Made by a program: the position numbers and the translations under genes
The notes under the pieces: model-generated
Seen by the model: the letters and a program-made list of their open reading frames with translations, nothing else
Database searches by the model: none
What the model was told of the DNA's origin: nothing
Shown: piece by piece, positions 36,607-49,508 of the stretch
How the letters are laid out: the number at the start of each line of letters is the position of its first letter
Numbering within the stretch: the first letter of the stretch is position 1
Assembly (NCBI RefSeq): GCF_000002995.4
Contig: NW_025062478.1
Span: 4,936,001 to 5,000,000, forward strand
Reading direction: 5' to 3'
Source of the DNA: Brugia malayi
Lineage: Eukaryota; Nematoda; Chromadorea; Rhabditida; Onchocercidae
Length of the DNA: 64,000 nt

Positions 36607-39321
36607 CATAAAATCTGCTCGTTAGTTCTTTTAAGTCTAAGTTTTCGAGTTGTTGTTTGAGGTATCTCTTTTGATCATAAATCAAGTACGGTGGATATGA
36701 ATTATGAGACTCATTCTTGGCTAAAATCTTTAATTTTACCTAACGATATACATAAAAGCATGACGTGAGCCTCTTCTAATAATCTTCATCTACTGTTTTA
36801 GGCATTCTTCATTTATGTGTTTAATCCGGAATTTGCATTAGTTTTGTTGTTTGAGCATAAATTATGTAATTTCGTTATATTGCTTATAATTTGTAAATAT
36901 TGAAAGACTGTGTCATGATTTTATGATAAAGAGTTTGATTTTGGTGCAGAGATTTTACTACGCTGTTACACTTCCATTACTTCATGCTTGGTAATCGATT
37001 GATTAGATTTATGTAATTTTGCTTTTATTTTTATTATGAAAAAGGAAAAGGGATTTTTCAAAACTTTTTATCACGAAATTGGGTTCTTGTATTTTATAAG
37101 TTTTCATCAGTCTCTGCTGATAGGTAGTTGACGAATTGGTTTCTATTAGCTAGTCATATCTACTAATTTAGTTTTTTGGAAAACCTTTTATATGTTATGT
37201 TGCATTTATTGTGTTATGAATGGGTGCCGTAATTTAGCATGATTTAGTTTGCAAAAAAAGAAAGTTATATTGATGAATCAGTCAAAAATCGAAATTTCCT
37301 TGCAATATCAGAAATATGCAATGAATGGATAAAAATAAAGTGATGACCTGGTTGTGTAAAAAAATAAAAGGGAGTTTTGTATAAAGAAGTCTCAAGATCT
37401 ATTTAGAAGAACGTGAATCTCATGAAGTTTTTCAATTCAGAGATGATTCGAAGTTAATTTATGTTGTATTTATGTTTATTATAGTATTCTCGCACTGACC
37501 TTTGAATCAAATAAAAAAGTAACTGCTTGATATATATTAGTTGGTGCTGAGTAGAAGAAAATATCCCATTGAAGGAAGAAATTTCGTTTAACTTATTGAT
37601 ACTATAAAGCAAGACAAGTGGTCTTAGCATTGCAAAAGTGGTGGTGATGGTGGTGGATGCGCTTAATTGGTAATAAAGGCAGTTATTTCCAGTGATCATT
37701 TATTTATGATTTTGTATAAGAAGAATGTCCACATAGCAAAGTTATTGCTGACATAAAAATGAGTATGAAAGTGCGGCTAGGAGGACAAGTGTTGTTGGCA
37801 CTCCTAATCGACAATGGATGGTAGAGGAAGGATCAAATTTTGCTGATGAATTCTCTGACTTTTTATTATTATTATTATTACTATTAAGATGGAAGGAAAT
37901 TAAATAGTGTTAGTCTAAACTGTTATTCTAAAAAATGTGTCTAGTGTTACTTTAAATTCTAAAATGTGTTTGGTTATCTGGTCCAAAAGATAGAAAATCC
38001 CAGGTATTATTTATTTCATTTCTATATTTAATGAATTTTCACTTTTTGGAAATCATTATACTGCTTAAAATGTTTTTGCATTGCGAATTAGAATTATAGA
38101 AATTAGAGGAGGCAAATTCGAATTTATGGATTCATAAATAGAAATTAAATATTTTCAAGGTATGTATCAATAATCATCAAATGCACGTCTATTAGGTAAG
38201 TTTATTTCATTTCTTAATATAAGCAACATTTATTGCAAAGATGGTACTCCAGAATCTCACTTTAATGTTTTCTAAAATTAGGGATAATGTATTTAAATAA
38301 GCTTTTAATACTTTACTTTAAGAAATCATAGCAGTTTTATCACTGAGGAGCATAAGAATGTTTTCCCTTATATTAAAAAATTTAAATAGTTTGTTGTCTG
38401 ATTAAACGTAGATATTTTTAATAATGGAGTATCTTCTAAGGACATAAATTTATGTTGCAAAATATACGATTGCATTGTTAAGGTGTTATTACCACTATCA
38501 TGAGATGAGATGATTTGATGTGATAAATAGAACACCTTTTGACTCTCCCCAGTATATCGATTAGCTATTATGTAGTTAGAAATTCTGTTGTGAAGCAAGA
38601 AGTATTGTGTAGAAAATACTACAACAGTAACTGATAGCTTTAAAAAAAAACATGTATAGTCCCATTTGTAACGAAGAGTAACTTCATGTGTCAGTAATGA
38701 CATTTTTAGCATAAAATATTTACACAAATGAGACTCGGCGCAACATTATTGATATAAAAACTTTTGTTGCCATTTACCCTTATATTTGTACGACAAAAAA
38801 TATTTCCTGTTGTCCTAAAGTCACCGATGTTAGCAACTAAAAAGGTCGAAGTGTTTTCAAATGAGTTATGTCACGAAAATCTTCCTCTGAAATCTTAAAA
38901 TAAAAATCAACCAATATATGAAATAAAAGGAGAAAAAAAATAACAAAATAGAAATAATCATTTATTTACTTTCTATTAAGTTCAATGTCAATTTATTGTG
39001 TTGTTATTGATAAGGGACTGATTCAAAATTCATTATCAGTGTTTGATTTCAAAACATTTTTGTTGATAATATTAGCAATGGTTAGTGACTGATGAAAAGT
39101 TGTATTACAGAACAGATAAAAAAAATAGCGAATTAAGTAATGAATGTATCACATCAGTCAGTATATATTATATGTACGTATATTCCTTGTAGTAAGATAA
39201 GTTGATCGGTTCCTGTTCTTCGATTCGGATTTATGTATTTTGAGCCTTCAAAGCGGTTGAATTTTTTTTCCACCAAGAAAGATGAATTTATTCGAAAACG
39301 AAGAGTAAATCGATTAAACCT
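36607..39321. other. Intergenic, nothing supported
   Basis: About 2.7 kb between convergent genes. The longest frame (38368-38727, minus, 119 codons) has no motif, signal or splice context and is compatible with chance. A TTA triplet run lies near 37863-37885. Confidence 0.5.
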
Positions 39322-39456
39322 TTATTGAGGTCCACCACCACCACCCTGTTTCATTCGTGCCTGAGCTTCCTTAATATAAGGTTCCAGAATTCCCATGTGA
39401 TAGGCAACACCGAGGCCAATTAAAATGAGTAGAAATAGAATCACAGCTGCACCCAT
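39322..39456 (-). CDS. Single-span membrane microprotein (44 aa)
   Basis: A complete intron-free frame on the minus strand encodes 44 aa. It has a hydrophobic segment near the N-terminus (MGAAVILFLLILIGLGVAYH), a charged amphipathic stretch (ILEPYIKEAQARMKQ) and a Gly5-Pro-Gln tail. A TTACAG acceptor ends at 39492, leaving a 34-nt leader, as expected for a trans-spliced mRNA. The stop codon is part of an AATAAA hexamer (CAATAAAGG), so the poly(A) signal overlaps the coding end. This compact arrangement supports a real gene. Topology suggests a mitochondrial or ER single-pass protein. No family recognised. Confidence 0.72.
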   Translation of the reverse strand: MGAAVILFLLILIGLGVAYHMGILEPYIKEAQARMKQGGGGGPQ

Positions 39457-39492
39457 GTTAAATGTTAAATGTTTGCTTTTTTCAATGTGACC

Positions 39493-42468
39493 TGTAATTA
39501 AAACTATTTTATCGAATTTATGTGAGCTGAATGCTCAAGAGAATTAAATAATCTGTTCGCTTAATAGTTTTATGCAACTTTTCTTACTTTTTCACTCGAA
39601 ATGTTAGTTTCAGGTCAAGAGAAGAAGACTTGCTCTATTTATTAAATACCTTCTTGTTAAATGATTAAAACAAACACTAGTCTGCTGTGATCATCTATAC
39701 TTATTTTATAAATAAATGATTAAGCAATTTTAAATTTGCATAACTCAATGATTTCACACACTTCGTGAAAAAGTTACAAATTTCTGTTGATTTATTCAAA
39801 TTTTAAATGCAAAAAAGTGATAAGAATATTTTCCACCTTAATTTAAACATATGATAAGAGAGATTGAGCACTCGAACTTATTAAATAGTAGATAAAATAA
39901 TACACGGAGATTTGGAACACTTTAAGTGCGCATATTTATTATTTCTCTCTTTTAGGAAGTGATGAAATTTTTGATAATGTTTAAGTGAATTGTCAGTTGT
40001 TCTCTGCACGGTACATTCTTAAATCAATCATCATGTTTTAGAATATTCTACTGTGATTGTTACGGTTACAGATGAATGCTTGAAATGATTTTACTTGTCG
40101 CACATAAGTTGGATGCTTCAGAAATCCAAGTAGTGTTTGATATTTTGATGTTATAAGGACTTTTTTAGAAAAAAAAAGTCAACTAAAGAATGTTCCGTCC
40201 AAATCTTGCAGTCGAAAAAGTACGTTTTCTTTCTGATATTGTCATCTCCTGCGAGATTTGTGATTTATCATATGCCTAAAAGTTAATTACATACATTCTT
40301 TCTAATTAACAGCCATGAAGTTTCAATATTTAAATTTTAGACTATTAAAAGAATCAATTTTATTTTCGGTATTGGAGAAGTTTAAGGAAATATTATTTAT
40401 CCAAAAAATTCAATAACCGCTGTTTGTTTTAATCATTATTATTCATCGATTTAACAGCTGTTGATATAGACAAGTTCAAAATTAATTGCAGTTAAGTTTA
40501 ATGATCTAAATTAAATTCACCTTTATCTTTACACATTTACCTAATCTTGCTAGCTCTGTGTTTATTAGTAACGAAAGCGCTGATTCGTGTTGACCACTCA
40601 ATGCCATTTGAGTTTGTTTCACTTTGATTTTTATTGCGAACAAAACTGAATTATCTTTTAATTGTTACTACCAAGTCTAGAATTTCATAATTTAAATCTA
40701 AAAGAAACAATTTATGATTAATATCTTTCATTTTAATTATTAGATTATTCCTTACAATGCCAATTTTTCTTTTTTTTTTTTTTTGCAAATAGATTTAAAT
40801 GAAAAATATTTCTCTTCCTTTACTTTTCTTTCTTGGAGAAAAAAAGTAATAAGTAATAATTTTTCCGTTGCAATGATTAAATTATATAAGCAGTTTTTAT
40901 ATAAACCATAGATTGCTTTTTTTTAATTTTCATAATTAATTACAGAACTCTCATACTCATTCTGAAATCGAAGTAAATTTCAAACGTTTCAATCCGAAAT
41001 TTTATATATGATTTTTATTACGCCAGCTGATCGCATTTTGATGCTAAATTCTTCTAAAATCTATTGTTTAGTAATCAAAAGGATGCTCGCTACCTGTGAG
41101 ATTGAAATCATTTTTAAGTACCGTTATCAAAATCCTTATCCCATTTTTTTTTTTACTTTTTTTTTGAATTTAGAATTTTAAGACCGTCCATAATTCCATT
41201 TTAAGGAAAGCATATGTAGAATTCTAGAAATATTCAAGGATTTTGCATTGAAATAGTCCAGAATTCCAGAAATAATCGTAATCCTACATTACAGTTCAGA
41301 ATTATAAAGATGGTCAAGACAATTTAGAATCTTTGTGAAAAGGACTTCAATTTTACGAATAACACCACCATAAGAAAAGGATTAAAAAGAAAAATATTAT
41401 ACCAATCTGACTTTATTATTCTCCAAAAATTTTATTTGAAAATATACCAATTAAAAATGACTAAAATCTCATCGATATGTACTTCTAATAACTACGATAG
41501 AGTTGACATTGAAATGGTGCTTATGCGACGAAATAAACCCAATGATAATATTTGTCCCCAACTCAATTTTTTGGTGAAAAAGACTTCAATTTTGCAATTA
41601 ACACCACCGTAAGACTCACAAAATTTCTAATGTGGTAATAAAGCTTCAAAAATAAAACGAAGATTATTGGAACACTTTTACTCTGTTTTTCCCCCAAAAC
41701 TTTGTTGATAACACATCAATTAAAAATGACTTAAATCTTAACAAGCGACCAAATCCTTATTTAATGAAGAATCTGTACACATACCAGAAAAATTGGCAAC
41801 ACTTTCCTGCTTATTTCATTGATAAGTGAAGTAGACTTTGTCTGACATTATCCCTTGTTGAATTCAATTTTACCTTTTACATTACATGGCTCTGACATGA
41901 ACGGCAAAAAACAAATTACGCAACAAAACTGACTTTTGTCAGCTCCTGCTTCATGATTTCTCTATCTCATTTTTTAATTTTATTGGATTATTATCAGCAG
42001 AAATATTAATAAAATTTGTCATACTAAAACTGAAACTGCGATCAAATTATATCATTCAAAAATAACAGATAACTATAAGTGTGGAAAAACGACTGAGAAT
42101 AGAAAAAAATCATTGCTAAAAACTATGCTAACAATACAGAACCGTTCAATAATAGTAATGAAGTTACTGTAATACAGAACTTGAGCATTTCCAAGAAACA
42201 ACAACATAAAAACATTCAGAAAAAACTAAAACTATCATTATTAAACACAAAAAAATCCCAACACTGTTTTGTAAGATATGAAAACTATAAATAAATATAT
42301 ATATAACAAAATGAGAAATTCGAAACAATTAGTTTTGTTATACACTCAAACACAAAACAAAACAAAACAATGCCGAAGCATTAAAAAACAATTTAAAAAT
42401 ATCGAAAGTTGAAACATGAAATTACATCCTTTATCAATGAATCCCGTCAAATCTATCATTATTCGGTG
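39493..42468. other. Intergenic with a diverged tandem duplication
   Basis: About 3 kb without a supported gene. It contains two diverged direct copies, at about 41336-41480 and 41573-41755. They share GACTTCAATTTT, AACACCACC and CAATTAAAAATGACT, and their starts are about 237 bp apart. The rest is plain AT-rich sequence, presumably including the leader and promoter of the 44-aa gene. Confidence 0.5.
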
Positions 42469-45400
42469 TCACAATTTTTTTGTTGTGAAGAAATCCTCCA
42501 GTTTCTTCCTTACATTGTCGAATTCGCCATTGCTGTATTTTGTATTCCAAGTCCATAAACGTTCTAATGACTCTATGTCATTGGCACTACCTGAGGGAAG
42601 TAAATAAGACAGCTAATTTAAAAACTTCATCGGAAATTTGAAAACCATAAACTGAGAAACAAATCCTTTCAATATTAAAAAAATAGTTAAGATTTTCGCG
42701 CTATCCATCTAGGCCGAATAAACCGTAAATATAAAAGTTTCAGTCGTTAACTGATTAAATAAATGATGTTTCCAAGCAGTGATTTTACAATGATGCATAC
42801 ACATACTTGCTATCTCAAACCAGACATCTTGGGTCAGAAATATGAGTCCTCGGAGCTGCTCAACATTAGCTCTGAACTTCTTCATTTCCACTTTTTGTTT
42901 TCGATTATAACGTGGTTGCCAAGCCGCTAGTAGTGATCGGATATAACATTTGTGAGTTAACTCCTCAAAAAATTTTCCAGAATTTCATCTCTCTTATTTT
43001 TAGAGGTCAAACTTCCAAAACTTTTATAAACTGGAGTGAAAAACTATTAAATTAAACTGGCTTTCAAATTCAAAACTTGCTTGAGAATCTTTCTTTAAAC
43101 CACTTTCTTTCTGTTTCTGTTGCGAACATTTTTGAGTGTTCCTATTTTCTTCCAGTAAAGCAGTCAGCAAAACAGTTGCAAAATCTTCAACATAAGGCAA
43201 ATTGTCCTGAAAATTTCAGAATCAGCTGCAATTAAAATGGTAAATAAAACGGTTTAGAGTTTTGACCTAATAATCTAAATAGGAAAAAATTCAGTAACAA
43301 TCGTCAATATCAATTTTTAGGCTTAGTGAAAAAAAAATTCAAAATTTTAATGAAGGAGTATACCAGATCACTCTGCATACGGAGGAGGGGCTCTCTGAAA
43401 TGACGTCCAGATATTTTCAACTGAAAAAAGAATAAGTAAATAATATTAATTGCGGACTTTTACGATAAAAAAGAATAAAATACAGCATAAGATGTTTCAG
43501 AATACATACAAACCCTTTTGAATATCAGCTCCGCTTCGGAAGCCATATTCGCTTTTAACAACTCCACAACAAGTTCAGCAAGACCATCATAAAAAGCACC
43601 AAATTCATCAAGTTTATCCAAAATATTTCCTGAATTCATCCTCATGAAGCATATGAATTAGGTTATTTATAAATTCAAGAAAATTCCCACCTAATACAAT
43701 TGTAGGCTAGACAATATAACAAAATTTCTTGGTTATTACATCCCACAAAAGTATAGAATAAGGTTAAAAGCGTGGTGCTTGTCGACAAGAAAATGGCTTT
43801 CTACACTTTGAACAATTGACCTCCATTCCATATAATGATAGAGGGTAATGTGCAAATAAGAAGCGTAAATGGTCACTAAAGATGAAAAAATGTGTTGTTT
43901 ATGTCTGCAGTGTACTTCATTTTCTGGTTGTTATTGAGGATTTAAGCAAGTAACAATCTAAGTTAACTTATATGTAAACAGTATCCCCAATTTAACTTCA
44001 CTTTTAGAATAATCTATCCACAATTTAGATTTAAAGGATTCCTCAGCGCTGGAAGAATATAAACAAGTACCACCAATATGAATAAGACATGGTACCTTAT
44101 ATGATTCTCGATCAAGCAATGATGAAAATTTAAGAAAAATAAAAATAAAAGTTCAGCTCACGAAGTCTTTTCCCTTGAAACATATCATTCAGATTTTTTT
44201 CCAAAATAGTATGTCTTATAAGAAGATCACAACCCGCACCAGTACGATATTTCTGAGCGTTTTTATACCATATATTGAAAGCCGAATTAAAACCACCACT
44301 ACAAATTAATAAATTATAATCAAATAGTGCATCAACACTGGAAAGACCAAATGTATAGACACTAGTTATTTCGAAAAAAGAACCTCCGCAGATAAAATTC
44401 AACAACAGCACGCAAATAAGCACAAGAGCTACGAAGAAAGCCTAAGTCAATCAATATATCGCACAAATTCTGAACTCCTGATAAATCATTTCTCTTGAAA
44501 GCTTCAGTAAACAGGTCCTCAGCAACAGCTGTGGAACGATCGACAAATAAATCATCTGGAGCTGTAAAGAAGTTTATTAATTATAAAATCCATTTAGCAT
44601 CGATAGTTTTGGACCTCTTCAGAACTCTCGATATATCAGGAATATAAACTCACTAATCGTAAAAAATTATACTAATAAATAACATACGTGACTTAATAAG
44701 TAATACATTTCGATAATGAACAGCATAATCGATTGCTGCTTTCATCCCTTCTTCAATCAGAATTCGTGTGATCAATTGCAAAACAGTTGAATTCGGCAAT
44801 GCGACACGACTGTTCTCTGATATACTGCAACAGTAGAATATTAGATTTGAAACCTTAACCATACTGATATTTGGAATCAACAACTGAAACAATGAAATTT
44901 ATAAAATACACCATTTACCATAACTTTTTAATAAAGAATGGTGCAGATCATCATTAATAATAATAAAAAAAAAAAAAAAAAAATACAAGCAGTCCATAAG
45001 CCACAATGCTTCGTTCACATCTTTTCCACATACAATAAAGACTTCAAAAAGTTCAGCAATAAACGTTTTTAAGTGACGATGGGATGGCCAAAGTTCTTTA
45101 GTCAAAAGCTGCCGCAAACCAGTAACGTCCTGAAATAAACATAGAACTTCCATATTTTGATTACTGGAATTACTAAAGAATCTTTGATAACAAAGGATCC
45201 TCATGACTTAATAATACCACACAAAGAATATTCCCAAACTTTTTCCAGTCTCGGGAAAATCTCTAATGGTGAAAATAAAGATATCTGATTTACCTTTCTC
45301 AAAGTAAGCTGTTTCAGTTGTTCTATTGATGCAATTTTGATTTTTGAAGTTACCAATTCATTGTTTTTGTTCTTGAATAGTTTCTGAGCTTTCTCCTGAC

Positions 45401-46035
45401 AAGGTATAGTAGTGGCCGAAACCGCTCCATCATGAATAGCGGTCGAATATGGACTTGTTTTTAGAGTCCGTAATTGAAAATTTACTACAGGCCTCAACTT
45501 ACTCGAAACAGTTTGCACATTATGCTGATCTATCTACAAATAATGATAAGTTCATTTTTCGTAATATAATATTCAAAAGCGACATATCTATTTCTGAACA
45601 ATTTGACATATTAAACTCGTTCTACTGAAAACTGTAAAATTTCTCGATAGTAAGTGAACCAACAAACAGCATTTACCGAGTTCGCTATATCACGTTCACT
45701 TTTACACGGTAATGTTCCTCGATTCTTAATAGTTTTCTTCGTTGCAACATAAGGACGCGTTGAGCGCAACCGAGCAGAAAATGTCCACTGCAAAGCAAAA
45801 ATTATGGAATTTAGAAAATTATTTAATAAGAAGCGGTTGAATTGTGGTTACGTACAAAGCAGCGATGTATTGGAAATAAAGCAAAAACTGGCAGAGAATT
45901 GGAGAGGGTATAATTTCCTAAAATTTTAAAATAGAATTAACGAGAAAATGAAACCCAATGTTGCCTTCGTAAGCTTGTTCTTGATTTAGCGTTCAATACT
46001 CTATCACATGTTTGCGCATTATTAAACAGAGTCAT
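42469..46035 (-). CDS. Predicted mitochondrial all-helical protein (about 581 aa), unrecognised
   Basis: Thirteen minus-strand exons: 46035-45955, 45917-45852, 45787-45677, 45533-45294, 45129-44987, 44863-44688, 44561-44384, 44298-44162, 43629-43514, 43420-43364, 43206-43045, 42963-42807 and 42590-42469. Splice phases agree throughout and give about 581 aa. The N-terminus is Arg/Ser-rich and acid-poor (for example [12 protein letters not shown]), like a mitochondrial presequence. The remainder is predicted helical with alternating Leu/Ala/Glu, reminiscent of PPR-type or mitoribosome-associated helical proteins (such as the MRPS27/PTCD group), but no family is recognised. It ends in a charged helix, [16 protein letters not shown]. 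Less certain parts: the first intron (38 nt), the donor at 45044 and the acceptor at 44863. It lies 98 nt downstream of the 130-aa gene and is probably its operon partner. Confidence 0.72.
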
Positions 46036-46158
46036 CGATGTGTTATAACTGCTTGGAAAACTGAAATTTTATGCTCTTTATGCTTTTGCAAACATGTAAG
46101 TGAATATTAAACTTACTGATTTTGTTCTAAACAATGAATTATGAAATAAAGAATTAGA
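46036..46158 (-). promoter_or_regulatory. Intercistronic region with trans-splice acceptor
   Basis: Between the upstream stop codon (46161-46159) and the downstream ATG (46035) lies a TTTCAG acceptor, with the downstream leader starting at 46060. The 98-nt gap is the size typical of nematode operons, where the downstream mRNA is released by trans-splicing. No AATAAA was seen in the gap. Confidence 0.55.
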
Positions 46159-47216
46159 TTACCTCGACATTAACATTTCATAAGTTTGAGCAGGCAAATC
46201 ATCCAACACCTCATCGATACTGTGCCAACCATATGTTTCAAAGAAAGACTTCAAAATTTCAATCACACTTTCGCTAACTAAATCAAGCACTTTTTTAAAT
46301 CAAACGTTGAAATTAATCAACTTTTCCATTATAAACCCATGGATGATGGAGACCTATTTATCCTGATTCTTTGTACGAAATGTTTACCGTTCAGATAAAT
46401 GAGAGAATTTCAGACAAAATATTTTGAAGCTAACGTTCATCCTTTGTAGTACTTGCGCTTGCTGGAATGGAATCCAAAAACTCGGATGAGTCATTGAAAG
46501 AAAAGAACACACTGAAACATGTCTAACTAGCAAACAGTGAATTTCCAATCTATTGATAGAAATAAGAATTAATTGCAAATGATACGTCGTCGTACTGGTG
46601 TAACTGCATAATGCTACAGTTCAAAATCTGGTGGCATAAAACTACTTTCTATATGATTTTGACAGACATCACATCTCATAATTAGGCGTGATGTTTGTCA
46701 CAACCATACAGAACGAAGAATAGTGTCAGTAAATGCTTACTGAATCTCAGAAGCGCTAAAAATATGTGACTTACTCTTGTTTATCCCGAAATGCATATCC
46801 ACACCACTTCACTGTTGGCCGATGAGCTATTTCTACGTCAAGATTTGTTGATAAAGATGAACTAGAGCAAGCTGCTGAAATATTAAAAAGAAAGTTAAAT
46901 AAACTGTCAGTTTAACATATAAGTTACCAGTATGTGGAACGCTTTACAAAATCATCCACCGAACCATTAAAATATTACAGAAGTTTGAAGAAGAATGTTG
47001 GTGAATCGGTAGCACAGCCTCCACAGGAAACTTGTATCCATACAACAAATACCTGCAAGTGTCACCAGAAATTAGTGACACGATGATAAAGCGAGAAAGC
47101 AATAATTAGAATAAGTAAACGATAACGGACAAAAAAAAAAAAAAAAAAAAAAGATATCTTTAGCTTCTTTTAAAAAGTTAGAAACATATATACCTGCAAT
47201 TCGAATAACGTAACAT
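46159..47216 (-). CDS. Orphan 130-aa protein
   Basis: Five exons on the minus strand (47216-47194, 47052-46979, 46874-46775, 46511-46435, 46277-46159) join in phase to give 130 aa. The ATG follows a TTGCAG acceptor by 2 nt. The N-terminus is [16 protein letters not shown], followed by a Ser-rich linker and [12 protein letters not shown]. The C-terminus is acidic and helical, containing [20 protein letters not shown], and ends MSR directly before TAA. The Arg/Tyr-rich, acid-free first 17 residues could target mitochondria. No family recognised. Tight spacing to the next gene suggests co-transcription, and so perhaps a shared mitochondrial role; this last point is inference. Confidence 0.7.
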
Positions 47217-48491
47217 CACTGCAATGCACAGAATTTGAAACAAGATGTCATATCAAATCCTAACAGGACCGATTAAGAAGAAAATGAGAAGCTAGTCATC
47301 ACAACACTTTGGTTCGAAACTTCTGTAAATAAAAAAGTAATGAATGAAACAACTGCATACAAACCAACTTGAGCAGATATAGCTGGAAAAAGCAGCAACA
47401 GCTAGAACATAATCGTACAAAAAAGTGACTATGAAATAAACCATTAATAAACTCATAACATCCCATAACAAGAGTGCGATAATATCTATATCTAAAATAC
47501 AACTTAAAACTTTGAGATTTAAGTGCCTCAAATAAGGTACCTTCAGCTATATAAAAATCAAAAAAAAAAAAAAAAAAAGAGAACGAAAAAGATTAACATA
47601 TTCTGAAATAAAAAAAGCAAATGGCGAATAGCCAACACAAACAAATTCAACAAAGAAATCTTATTCATATTACATGAGATAACAAGATACTTAGTTGTAT
47701 GTCAGGTTTGTGATGGAAACCAATTTATATATATATAAACATAATTTTTTAACCAGATATAAAATAAAAAATGAAATTTTACCTTTAAATATGTGTGAGC
47801 AAAAAATAACACAATAAGAATTCTATAAAATTCATAAGCTCATAATACTACCATTTATTCTTATAAAATACTGTGGAAATAAAAAAAAAAGCCGAAAGAC
47901 TAAAGTATGACAAATTTCTAATTACAAAAAGAAAAACAAAACAACTAACAAAGAGACAAAATAATAGGTCTGGTTTCAATAATAATGATGGTTGTTAAAG
48001 CCCAGCAACAAAAAGGCAAAAAACAGCAATGAAGAATTTTATTCACATTATTAAAATAGCGTGCTACTTGAAACAAATATAGAAAAAGTGAAAAGATTGG
48101 GGTTTCTGAAAAGCTATTAATAAATTATCTACGCACCTGGAAACTGCAAAAAAAAATCAACAACCAACAAATGCAACATTTGCAACATTAACAAACATCG
48201 GTCAGGAAGTCTTATTATAATCAGATCTTACCAATTTCTTTTCTTTAAAGTGGGAAAACTTTTAAAATTTTTGGATAACTTTTGAATATAATACTGAAGA
48301 CACCACGAACAAAAAACATTATCTTGAGCGAATAATTCTCTACTAATATACATAGCAAAAAAACGGTAATAGTACTTCGCGAAGTAAGAAATTCTTCATT
48401 TTTTGAATTTATTTTCTGAATTTCCTAAGAAAATTCAGCAATAATTCGTACAGAGTTGCACCTACAGAAATAATCATTTAAAAAAAGAAAT
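47217..48491. other. Intergenic, A-rich
   Basis: About 1.3 kb with several A runs (for example 47132-47151 and 47560-47578) and no supported gene. It probably contains the 3' UTR of the KDEL receptor and the promoter of the 130-aa gene or operon. Confidence 0.5.
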
Positions 48492-49508
48492 TTATGCCGA
48501 CAGCTGTAAACCACGCTTCTGACGTAGAACACGGGAAACATAAAGATAGAAAAAATCAGCATAAAGTACGGTTTGAACGACTCCAGATATGACAGCAATG
48601 GGATCGAAAAAACCTTCTGTGTAATAGCGGTAGATCCAATTCAATATATATAATGCGCTGGAATGTATTATTTTGTAATAATAATGTTTTAAAAAATTGG
48701 CTCCGAGGCGTACTACGTGTATTTTGGATCTTCGCATAAAATGTGTACATACCGATAAGAACCAAGTGCGAACAAATAATGTGCGGTGATGGTTTCGGCG
48801 CTTCCGGTGCGAGAAAGCATGAAGAGCTGTGGCATAATCGCAACGGCTTCCAAATAAATAGAAAATGTCCACATTACCTAGAAACTTTTTATATAGATAT
48901 GACTTCAGTCATTCGAATAAAGAAAAAGAGATAGAACATAAATACCTCCATGATTGTAAATTCGTGGTTAATAAGCAGAGCCAAAAGAACACACGGAAGC
49001 ACCAAGAATTCGATACGAAATGTATCATGATTTCGATCATAAGTTGCTTTGAATTTAATCCACATCAAATACAGAGTACCAAAAGATGATACCAGGAAGA
49101 AAACCTATAACAGGAAACGACCGATTATATTAAAATAGAAAACGTAGTATTCGTACGTTTATAAAAGGGTATAGGCATAGATTTGGATAATACAAATAAC
49201 TTAATAAAGTTGAAAGATCCAAAAAATTTAATAAACATTAAATATTTTCTCCAATCATACAGCATGAAAAAAGTAATAACTGAAACTAATTTAAAAACAA
49301 AAAAAAAAAAAAAAACCTTCATAGCCGAATTATAGACCGAAATAAAATTGGTGAAAAGATCCAAGTATCGAGATGTGAAAACAGCAGCAAAAAGAAGTTG
49401 TGATCTGCCTGATATACCAGCAACCGATCGTGTTGTCCACATCTTTAGTGCCAAAATGAAAATGGCAATAAGATGCGCCAAATCTGCTGTTAATCGAAAG
49501 ATGTTCAT
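48492..49508 (-). CDS. erd-2: ER lumen protein-retaining (KDEL) receptor
   Basis: Four minus-strand exons (49508-49317, 49104-48946, 48877-48753, 48657-48492) join in phase to give 213 aa, the normal length of ERD2 receptors. Diagnostic stretches are [13 protein letters not shown] at the start, [31 protein letters not shown], and [17 protein letters not shown] near the end. The protein is a seven-helix Golgi membrane protein. It binds C-terminal KDEL-like signals at acidic pH and returns escaped chaperones to the ER. The tail ([14 protein letters not shown]) is basic, as needed for COPI retrieval. The ATG directly follows TATTTTAG, so the leader may join the mRNA right at the start codon. Confidence 0.97.

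Noticed and set aside
38368..38727. 119-codon open frame on the minus strand
   Set aside because: No start context, splice partner, signal or motif. A frame this long is expected a few times by chance in a window this size on both strands.
45848..45917. Alternative last exon for the 130-aa gene ending at 45848
   Set aside because: The preceding exon already ends in an in-frame TAA at 46161-46159. This exon reads better in another frame as exon 2 of the downstream helical gene.
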